NCBI GenBank assembly: GCA_020137815.1
Contig: CM035356.1
Span: 697,001 to 761,000 of the forward strand
Source: Hormiphora californensis
Taxonomy: Eukaryota; Ctenophora; Tentaculata; Cydippida; Pleurobrachiidae
DNA length: 64,000 nt
Direction: 5' to 3'
The translations under genes were made by a program, and so were the position numbers. Positions 51,601 to 63,600 of this stretch are shown in pieces (position 1 is the stretch's first letter; every line of letters starts with the position of its first letter). Below the pieces are notes generated by a model, which saw nothing but the letters and a program-made list of their open reading frames with translations, ran no database searches and was not told the DNA's origin.

Positions 51601-54600
51601 GTGGGCGAGTATTCCATCTCCGCTAAATTGGACTCAAAAGACCTGCCCGGTTTCCCCTATCTCATCACCGCGGTACCGGATCTAACCAGGGTAAAGGTTG
51701 GCATGCCCGAGCACGCCCAGGAGGTCCACAAACCTGTCACGGTTGTCATAACAACCCACGAAGCAGGTCCTGCTCTTCTCGAGGTTCTCGTTCGGGATCC
51801 CACTAAAACCTCCCTGTTGGACGCAGTGCTGGAGGAAACGGAACCCTGTACCCACCAGCTCCACTTTACACCCGGAGTGCCCGGTGATTTCCAGGTTATA
51901 GCCCGATACGGTGGGTTAGATCTCCCTGATCTGCCATACATTGTAAAGGTTGCTGAGAACCCAGCGAACCAAGTTACAGTGGAGGGGATAACACCTAATC
52001 AGCTCTGTTCGGGGAACACCAACTTCACGGTATCCACCCCTAGGGATGGAGAGATAACGGTCAGAGTGGCTGGCCCTGATGGTGCTGATATTCCAGTAAC
52101 AAGAACGGTGGAAGGTGCGAACAGATTGAGTTTCTGTTACAGTTCAATAGTTCCCGGCGAGTACAGCTTGTCAATCCTCTGTAACGGGTCTCATGTCCCC
52201 GGGTCACCCTTTATATCACGTGTCCTGCCCAATGTCCGTGGCACGGTCTTTACTCCGGGCAATCTGAGTGAGGTATGTGTGGGCGAGAAGGCCGTGTTTA
52301 CTGTGGATTGCAGCAACGTTGCAAAAGGACCTTTTGTCAGCTCGGTGTACGATCCCAACGGGAGATCCTTCCCACCTTTTGTCCAGGAAACTGCTCCTCA
52401 GATATACGAGGTGTCCTTTACAGTGATGATGGAGGGTCAGTACGCAGTGGAGCTAAAATGCTGCGATATCTTCCTCCCTATGAGTCCTTACCTCGTTCAC
52501 CCTGGTAAGGATAAACGGGAGCTGAAGGTGGTTGGTCTGAACAAGAACCACCGTGTGCGGCCCGGTGAGGAGGTCTCCTTTGAGATAGACACCACCCAGT
52601 TCGGGGCGGGGTATCCCGAGGTTTACCTGACTGACTCGGCCAACAAGCCCGTTATCAATTATACCATGCAGAACGTGGCTGATAAGAAATTCAAGGTGTC
52701 CTTCAAGCCTACCAAGGTTGAAACATATACCATCTTGGTGAAAAAGGAGCAGAGAATGGCCCCCAACAGTCCATTCACCCTGACCTCGGCGGTGAATACC
52801 TCAAAGGTAACGCTAAGCGGTAAGGGTATAGGTGAGGCTGAGGACATTGTAGCAGGGAAGCAGACTGAATTCGTAGTAAACTACGGAGAAGCAGCACTAG
52901 TTGGTTCTGTCACAGTAGAGATTCTCGACCCAGACAACCACGCAATAGATCTGAAACTCGACCAAAACGGGGAGTACGCAACGGTGAAGTATACCCCTCA
53001 AACCCGTGGTCTATATACCGTCTACATAAAGTTATGTGACACCCTCATTCCTCCCTCTCCCTTCCAAGTGGAGGTCATGCCCCCTCCCATCACGAGCAGT
53101 AGTATCATTGTGCACCGTGAGACTGGCGAGGTCATCACCACTGGTAATGATATCACCTTCTCCGTTGATGTAACTCAACATGGCGCCGGGTCAATCGATG
53201 TCCTTGCGGAGGTAGTTGGCCGGGAGGTGGACATTGAGCCCACAGTGGAGTACCGAGAGGGCGTGTTCCATGTGAGGGTACCCACGAGTGTGAGTGGGGA
53301 GTACGTTGTCTTCATCAAGTATAACAAGAAGGATATCCCCGGAGCGCCGTTCAAGGTCCTCGCCAAGTGTAATCCTGGGTCTATCACCGCTGCTGGTGAG
53401 GGGGTCGGATCTGATAGTAAGGTGACTTCCAAGACGGAAACGAACTTTAATATCAAGTTGAACGGTGAAAAACCGTCAAATGTGGTTGTCAATGTCATTG
53501 ACCCGTACGGGTATTATGTTGACACCGTGTCCACAGAGGCTGCACAGGATCAGGTGATGGTAAAATATCTGCCTATAAAGACAGGACAATACGTGGTGGA
53601 GGTGCTGTGTGACGATGAGCACATCTCAGATTCCCCCTTTTCTGTTACGGTTGAAGAGGTCTACTCTCCCACCAGTCAGGTCCACCTTGCCGGCAACATG
53701 ACTGAAAAGAACGTGTTTCAGTTCCAGGAGGAGGCTGTGTTGTTGGTGCACGGTGTCGAGGATGCGGGTATTGAGGTTAATATCCGGGAAACTAATGATG
53801 GGAGAGTGGTCCAACCGAGCAGGATCACGGAGAGTGAGCAGGGGAGCTTGAGCATTGTCTTCCCCACCTACCAAGCGGGAAACTTTGAAGTTTCAATTCT
53901 GTGCGGAGAGAAGCACATCCCTCACTCGCCATTCAACTATCTGGTGACATCGAAGGGCTCAGAGAAGGTTGTCATTGAGGAGAACCAGGATTATAATATT
54001 ACCGTGCTGGAAACACTACGGATCCCGGTGAATACAAGGAACGCGGGAATTGGAAAACTAACGGCCAAGTGCCACCATGTGAGATCCAAAACGAGCTGTA
54101 AACTCCAAACGGTCCCTAAATCTGATGGGAACTATGACGTCATATTCCAGGCTCCCCAGACTGGGGAGTTCCTGCTACATGTTTATTATAACAACGATGA
54201 GGTTCCAAACAGCCCGGTTATGGTGGTAGCTAAGCCATCATCTGAAGCGGAGACATACCGGCTAAACCCGGCGTGTACCCGTGGTGTTAATGGGGAGATG
54301 AGGTTTACTATCCATGGCAGGCAGACAACTAAACTTGTGGTGCGATGCATGGATCCAGAGGGAGAGCCCACTCCATTTGATCTCAGGTACAATGATGAGA
54401 ATACCTATACCCTGGAGGTCATCCCTGACGCAAGTGGGAAGTACCTCCTGGAGGTGTATTACAATGGGTTCCTTATTCAGGGGTGTCCCAAATCGTTTGA
54501 TGTGGAACTGAAGAGCACTGTAGAGTACAACTCTGTTGTGGTACCGGATCTCAATAACATTGAGTTGAATGTAAACCAGTCAGTTACCTTCCCAATCAAG

Positions 54601-57600
54601 GTTATTGGTATGGGTCAGGGGGATTTGTTGGTCACTTGCCTTGATCCCAATGGACAGGAACTTGATTTGGAGGTATTGAAGGAGGCCGAGAGTGCTCTGG
54701 TCACCTTCCGACCCCTAAAGAATGGGGTTCACAACCTATCCGTTTCAATCAATGGATCCTTTGTTGCAGGAAGTCCATTCCAGCTATACGTCAGCAAGCC
54801 TGAGGGAGCTAAATCCTGCACTGTAAAACACGAGGGAATTGTGAACGGTAGTGTAAAGCTTAAGGTGCTCAAGAAGTGTGAGGGAACCCTCCAAGTGTCG
54901 GGGTCGGGTCCAAGTGATATGGAACTACCATTGTCGCTCACAAACATCTCCCGAGAAATCAGTTGCATTGACTTTACTCCCACTGAGCTAGGAATGCATA
55001 CTATTGATATCCTACTGGATGGTAGTCACATCAGGGGAAGTCCCATTGAGATTGATGTCCAGACCCTTGATCCCATCGACGGAGATGTTGATATTGTGGA
55101 GAATGAGGTCTCTGAATGTGATTCCATCGCATCCCTCCAAAAGGCCATTGTCTACCTCCAGCTGCCTGAAAAGATGCCCCCTAAATACACCATCAAGTGT
55201 AGGGACGCGGCCAACAATGAGGTCTTTGTGGAGCGAATCAAGACTGATAACAGGTCAGTAACGGTACGATTCCAACCGATCCAGCGTGGGGAACACTCCA
55301 TATACCTTCAATCTGACACCACCTCAACCACAACATACAGTGTGTTCATCCAGGAGATAACCTCCCAGGAGTCAGCGGCATATGCAGCGAGCAGTGATTT
55401 CCGTGCCAGGACCTCAACCCCGGACTCGGTTAACAAGTTTGATATCACCTCCACGGAACAGATTAGGAAGCCAGTCTTTATCGGGGTAACAGAACCAACT
55501 GTCTTTACCCTCAAGGAGTGGAGAGGTAGCTCCATACCTCTAATTAGGATCCTACACTTGGCAACCTGTACTGTTCTGCCCCACACTATTGCAGAAAACA
55601 AGGACAAAACTTTCAGTATCTCATGTCGACCGACCCAGCCGGGGAAGCACCAGATCTCAATCACATGTGATGCTAAACCCATGGCAGGAACTCCCCTACT
55701 CTTTGATGCCCTCCAGATTCAAGGATCAAAGGGAGTTCTACTGGAAGGAGCAGGTATAAACTCTCCCCTTGCTGTCATGGAAACCGTGGAATTCACTATC
55801 GATGCTCGTAACGCAGGTCCAGGGGTTGTGGAGGTGACGGTTTGTAACTCTTATGGTTACCTGCCAGTTGAGATAACTGACCACTGTGACTACACCTACA
55901 CCATCAGATACCAACCCATCACCGTGGGTGACTACACGGTGGAGGTGTTGTTCAATGGTGAAAGTGCCCACCAGACACCAAGAAAAGTGGCTGTCACTGC
56001 CCACATGGGAAAGGATCAGGTTCAGGCTAGGGAGCCTAAGATAAAGCGAAGAGTGAGGAAGAGGAATGAACCGATATTCGCCGGATCGGAGGATCTCACT
56101 GAGTTCATTGTCGTGTATGACACTAAGAACCCTATCAAATTCAAGATATGGAACGTAGAGGCAGAGGAGGCTGTCAAGTATAAAGCTAGGAGACACAGGG
56201 ACGGTACATTCTCGTTGCTATGCCAACCAGACAAACCTGGTAACCACGTTATCAAGGTCTACGAGAACGGCTCACTCATCACCAAGATGCCCTACAAGTT
56301 CTACGTGTCCAAGGGTAAGGGCACGGTCGGTGTAAGTGTATCTGGTCCTGGAATCTTGGAGGGAATTCCAATTCACAAGGAGACCTACTTTACTATTGAT
56401 ACAAATGAGGCAGGCCCGGGTGTGCTGGAGGTGGCAGTAATGCAGGGTAAATCACCCATCCAGGTGTCAGTGTCCAGCAAATCTGACTACATCTTCACCT
56501 GTAAATACATGCCCGTCTCCCCTAAACCAATCAAGATCTCGGTGCTGTTCGATAAGAAGCATGTGATTGGTTCCCCGTGGAGGATTACACGTGTAGGGGA
56601 TAGCCCTTCTCCCACGGAGACTGCTGATGAGGAGGATGAGGAGGATGACTTGATCTCGGAGGGTAGTGCGTTCTCCATACCGCTAATAGAGCGGACTGCT
56701 GCGTATTGTGGAGCGGTAGGAGGAGGAGGTAGGTCCAAAACAGGTTCTGCTGACACTGAAAACTCGTCTGGTTCCTTGCCAACCCTTTCATTTAGTATGC
56801 CCATCAAGGTCACCATGGAGGGTGGAGCGAGGTATATCAAGCTACTCCTACCCATTAACGATCTACCAAACCTGACCACTCCACGTGTATTCCACGTGTC
56901 CTCCGGGTCCAAGATACCAGCGGCCATCGTCAAGTCCAGACATGGTTATGTGCTAAAATGCTGTCCCAACCTGTTCGGACAATACAAGGTCAATATATTT
57001 GACAGGACAGGGGATGCGGAGGAGCCCATAGTTTACTTCTTCTTCACCTTTGTAGAGAGTATTCCCGCTCTGACATCGAAACTATTTGCCCTCCGGTCCA
57101 TCCATCCCACGGACTATTTCCCCGTTGAGAGTGATACCACCAGCCCGGTGGAGATAGAGCTCTCCTGTAGAAAGGTGACAACCCGAATTGAGGTTAACAC
57201 CATGGTCATGTTTATTGTTCCCAAGTACATGTTAACATCTCCGGGTAACGTTACCATTGCTAACAAGAGTGTTAACCAGTACGTGTACACAAAGACCCTC
57301 CTCAGAGAAGATGAGAGTCCGGGGGTAATGTGTTACCCGACCACTCCGGGAGAGTACCAAATCACAATCTACCCATCGAACTCGGAATCTGTTGAAATTA
57401 AAGTTCAACTTTACCGTCAGTGAAGGAAGATCTTGTGAAGCTGCTGGGAAGACCTTGGATGTTTCCCGACCGGTGGTTGCAAAGACCCGTGGTGGCGCAC
57501 CATTCATAACAACTGACACAGTAGTCGAGGTTACTAACGTGGTTACCGGTGAGAGAGTGCCTGCTTCCATCAAATCAAAAGGGAGTGGCGAGTATACTAT

Positions 57601-60600
57601 CCAGTGTGAACCGAGTGATCCAGGTCGGTATAGTGTGGTGATGAGTGTAAATGGTGTACCTGTAGCTGGCAGCCCAATGTTCTTTAACATCGATCCACCA
57701 TCATGTAGAGGAAAGACGTATGATGTGTCGGGGGAGGTGCGGCATTGTAAGCAGGAGATCAGGTTCAGACCGGACGAGCAGTCGATCATCAGTGAGGATC
57801 AGGAGGATGATGGTCAGGTTACCGTGCTCCAAACCTCCCAGTGACACACACAGTTTGATGTCACGTGACAGCAAGGATAGACCAACGGTTAAACCGTGCA
57901 GTAAAGTCTTCCGATCCCTCGCTGAGAAGAAATACAACTTCTACCGCTCCCGAAGTCAGATGGATCAGGTGGATACTCTCTCAGAGACGAGTATCACAAC
58001 GACGACACCTACCATAATGGAGGATGGGGAGGAGACTGAGCATCCCGTAACCATCATCCTACCTTACTTCCCCGAGAGATCTAACATCTCTGTGTACAAC
58101 ATGAGCACTGGTCATCTGATCAGGAGCCGGGTGGTAAGGAAGGATAACGGGACAATCGCCCTGCAGTGTCATGTTGTGGAGGAGGGGAGACACAGGGTTG
58201 ATGTGTATATCGATGGTAAACTGGCATCATGTGGTCCTCTGTATTTCGATGTCTCCAGTTGGGACAGTGCTACCCTTGGTAATCCCTTCAAGGAAGGAGA
58301 GACTGGAGACCCCTATACTGTGGATGCTCTCCCCGATAATGGAGGGATCCAGTATGACGACATCAGGATAGGGTACGCCTCCATTGAGGATCACATCCCT
58401 GTTTCCCTGAGCAGTTTCAGTGAGGGTTCAGGGAGATGATGATGAGGGAGAGCACGCTCAGGAGATCAGGATCCAGTCATCACTCCACCTGGATGCCCTG
58501 AAGGTCTCCGTGATTAACGAGGACACTGGTGATAACCTGGCAGCTAGACTGATTGAGAGAAATGGTGATTATGTAGTGCGGTGTAGACCCACAGTTCCCG
58601 GTCATTACCGGGTTAATGTGTTGGATGGAGTTGATGATGTAGAAGGGCAGCCCATTTTATTTTGATGTCCTCCCCCAGCAGTCCAGTAGCTCTGCGGTGC
58701 CATAACTTGACATCATCACCTGGATTCACCTCGGGCTACTCCGACTCAGCGGGATCATCTCAGAAAGGCATGTCTGGCTCACGACGCGAGATATACTTTC
58801 TGAATCCTGGAAATTGTGATTTTGAACGGACATTCTCCTCTTTTGGAGAAGCGGAGATTCGTGTTCTGTGCAGACACACTGACTAACCCCCAGACCTCCC
58901 TGACTATCGAGGGTAGTGGGGAGGCGATTGATACCAGCACGGCAGACAATGGAGACGGTACCTTCACATTACGGTTCGTGCCGCCCCGCAGTGGACGTTA
59001 TAAACTGGATGTGTGGGACAGTATCAGGACCCTTCCTGGCAGTCCCCTTCTTCTTTGATGTCAATGAAACAACGACTGCCTCGGTCCCGGACAACACCAT
59101 CAACTATCACCCACCAGGGGCAAGCGGTGCCAGGTGCAGAAGAGTGAGCACACCTGCCTGAGAATCCCCATGAATGGTGTAGAGAACATTGCTGTCAGCA
59201 TTACCGGGGCTGACACAGGCGAGAGGATATCGTATAAGCTGCAGCAGGATACTCCATTCCTACAGTACAATCATCTGTAAACCATACAATGCTGGGGAAT
59301 ACACGGTGACCTGTGAGGGACTCTCGGAGTAAAGCTCATCTTGGGATCAGTCCCTTCTACTTTACCGTCACGACACCCAGCATATCCAGGGATAGAATCC
59401 CACGGTATGATAGCCCCGTCGAGGGTATACGACAGGAACATCTGACAGTTAAAAGTTCTAGCTTTCACCTCAACTCACACGGGGATTGTGTATGTGTCAG
59501 ACGCACAAACGCACTACCTGACCCGCCGAGGAACGGCCCCTAAGTTCATCCTGCCCTCCCCTACAACTCCTGAGATCACCATAACAGATGTGATGACGGG
59601 ACGAGATATCCTTGTTCACTGTCAAGCCATTCCAAGAAGGGAGTGTGATGATCGAGGTACCTGATTATGTTCCGGGGAAGTACCAGGTCTCAGCTCGAAG
59701 TGGCCGAGAGGACATCCCCGGGACACCCTTTACCTTCCAGATCCCCGATACAACCTCTAGTACTACGGAGATAGTCAGTACTGTGAGTGGGGTGTTTGAG
59801 CTGCAGAACATTGACGAGTGCATCAGACGGGGTGATCCGATAGTGCTGACAATTGTTGCGGAGAATCATCCCGTTACCAGGGTGACCAACCTAGCAACCA
59901 GGGAGACGATACATGTTGAGGTGACGGCGGTGGATGACACCACGTACAAGATATCATTCTGTCCTTTCAAATCGGGTCGGCACGAGGTCATGATCAAGTG
60001 TAATGGAGTCCAAGTTACGGGTAGTCCCTTCTACCTAGACGTGGATGCCATACAGACACAGGGCAGTATGGAGATGCTCCAATCAACACAAAGTCTCGCA
60101 AGCAGGACACTCTCTCCACTTCAGCAAACTATCGCCCAGACAACAACAATGACTGCCATGACAACCAACTCTCAGCATTCCACATCAAGGAATGTTCAGA
60201 AGTTTAGCACGTCTCAAACAAGCAAAAACCAGGTGTTCATGACTGACTCTTTCACTGAGGACTCCTCAGAATTCGATGATACGACCTTCAACTGTTTTCA
60301 GTGATTTCAGTGATACTACCAAGAACCTCCGCACATCCGCTACCTCAGATGATTCGAGTGACAGTGGTGAAGAGGCGGTATTTATAACAGACCAAAACAC
60401 AACAACCACCAAGCACAGGAAGAAGAAGAGCTCTAAATCCACGGTGGACTACTCTGCAATGTCCGTTCAGCAGCAGCTGAAGCAGCGAATGAAAGTTGAT
60501 GCTACCAGCTTACAACCAGAAACAGTATCCAATGCCCCAGATACCGGAGGAGAACAAACAAGGATTTCTTTGTCACGGAAAACAACTCAACCTCATTTGA

Positions 60601-63600
60601 CCACACTACCACTGCAGCTGCAGTAGCAGCTACTACCACCACCAACATTGAGCAGCGCGCTATGACGTCATCAAGATACAACTCAGTTGTCATGACAACC
60701 ACAACTAGCTCCCCGGAGGCAAGTGATGAGGAGGAGGTGATAGACCCCGTGTCATTCTACTCCCGGACTCTCACAATCGGGTGCACTGTTGCTGTCTTGG
60801 TGAAAACAGATGGAAGGAAGTTTAGTGTGGTGGTGAAAAACCTGACCTCAAGCTATAGTCATCTCTCACAGGAGTCGCTGAGAGGAGGTTTGGTGAGGCG
60901 TATGTGAGGTTTAAACCTCTCTTCCAGGGACGATACAAGGTCGATTGTGTGTTTGATAATGGGGAGAGTGTCCAGGGCTTCCCGCTGACTTTCTCAGTTG
61001 GTTCAATCACCCATGGGAAGATAAAGACAGTTGATCCCAGCGGGATCGCTCCTAAAGTTGAAACTGGGGATGTTGTCCGGGTGCAATTGTTTGCCCGGTC
61101 CCAACCCAAAGTGTACCGTGCACTATCTAAACCGCAAACTAAAGATCTACTCTTGTGTAGTGGATGAGGGTCTTGATCGGTATATTCTTAGCTTCATGCC
61201 GGTCTTTTCTGGAAAGTACAAGATCACCGCTCGGGATTGTAGCGGAGACCTCGCTTTCTCACCCATGACTTTGGATGTTTGCGATGGTGGCTGGGAAAGA
61301 TCCCCAACTAGAACACCCATCCCAGAGATCAGATCACGCAGCTCAAGTGTCATGGTGAGATCCTACACAGGACAGGAATCAGTGATCACGGTGGGAAGTG
61401 ATGTCTGTGTGTCATTCTCGGACTCAGGCTACGAGTCATCATTCATTTCCGTCAAGGAGATTGATACAGATACGGATGTTCCATTTACTTTTTCCCGGGA
61501 GTCTCTTGGGAAAGTTGTCAAGTTTACCCCTCAGTCAAGAGGAGGGTACGCAGTGTCGGTCGTTGGATCTAACCTACAGCACATCTCATGTAGTCCCCTC
61601 ATTCTATACGTTCAGAGTGATATGGTTCAGGGCGATAGTTGGAGGGTACAAAGGAATAGCATTCGAGATACGTACGTGAGACGAACGAGCACGACACGTG
61701 AAACTAACACAGTAATACGTGAGACAACATCACCACCGAGACCGGTCATTCCACCGATTCAAAGACCAATCTCTCCAAGACCGGTCATTCCACCGATTCA
61801 AAGACCAATCTCTCCAAGACCAGTCATTCCACCGATTCAAAGACCAATCTCTCCCCGACCGGTCATTCCACCGATTCAAAGACCAATCTCTCCCCGACCA
61901 CCAATTCAAAGACCAACCCCTCCGCCTCCTTCCAATATTACCAACATCAACCAAAACATATCATCTTCATCTACCACAGTGGTAAAACAAGAAACCACGA
62001 CGATCAACAATAGATCGCCTCTCCCAGAAAGATATCCCACACCCCCTTACGTGAGGCCTCGCCCCTTTACTCCCGAGCAGACAACCACCACCTCCTCCTC
62101 TGGACTACGATCACCTAGTAGGGTCACTTTTGATGTGGAACAGAAGATGACCGAGTCTCTAGACGATATTAGTTTGAATGCAACCATCATTCGATTCGAA
62201 CAGGTCTCACCACCTACACCAAAGACACCTCCTCCTGTTACACCAGTGAATCGACCGCCAAGCCCACCTCCCATTCCCCAACCACCACCACGCAGCCCCA
62301 TTGAACCATACTACGGAATCATCCATCCCAAGTCTGAGAACGAGCTGTTCAAGATATTCATACACGGTGTGGATCACGGTGTGCCCATGGTGGTGATCAC
62401 GTACATGCCCACCATGTCCCAACTTCCAGGTATACACCAGCCGGGATGGTGACGTCATTGTCGTGAGATTGAGGCCCATCTACAGTGGGCAGTACACCAT
62501 GGAGTTATTCGAGGATGGGGTCATGTTACCCTGCAGTCCCTTTATACTGACACTAGAGTCAACATTCCTCAAGGAGTGGGTCACTAAAGAGGAGGTGATC
62601 GAGAAAGAGGAGACTATCATTTACTCCCCCGACCACCATCCCCTTCCTCCCGTCTGATTACGGACCGAGCCTTTGTGGTGATGATGTGGTGGAGTGTGAT
62701 ATTGTGAATAAGAAAGTTGAAAACGTCACCATTTCCTCTCGGACACTCAAGTTCCAACGGGAAATTGGCGACCTCACTACTACTTTTGATGTGGAGTTTG
62801 AGGCGCAAACAGATACCTACGAGAAGATCTCCCCAGAGCCTCCTGCCGAGAGAGTTCTCCCACTTGTTCTCACTCTCGATCTCCCCACATACCCCTCCGT
62901 CAAGGTCACTAATCTAAGCACCAACGAAGAATTAATTGTCACTATCACGCGGGATGAAGACTCGTATACCATTGAAGGTCAGCCCGATCAACCTGGTATC
63001 TTCAAAATTGATGTCCTGATCGACGGAGATCATACCCCAGAGAGTCCCTTCTTCATTGAGATAAGCAGGAAGAGTCCCAAGAATGTGATCTTCCAGAGTG
63101 TTCGACCGGCCTCCCCTCGACCTGAGGACATCATCATGATGCAGAAGAAGATGAGACGGAAACCAAAGAAGAAGAAGAAGAAGATTGACCCCACCATTCC
63201 GTTCCTGGATGGTAAACCAATTGACATGGCGTATCTACCCCAACCGGGGGTATTCAAGGAACCAACAGCACCAAAACCTGTTGCTCCCATCATAATTCCA
63301 GATATCCTGAACCCGATCAAGGGAGGAGGCCCCATAACCACCACCACTACCACTACCAGCCACACCACAAAGTCCGTCAGCAATGTCCAGACTGTTACGA
63401 GGACACGCCGGACTGTCACAACCCAGCGGAAATCCATGCACGATGGTCAGAGAGCCGACTATTACAACAACAAACTGTGTGATTTCCAGGACGCCAAGGG
63501 AGGGTTAACAAAAGACATGCAGGATCTGAAACTCTATCTGGAGAACTACATGGATGCAAATGTGGGGGAGCTCAGTGATACTGATGATGAAAGAGAAGGA

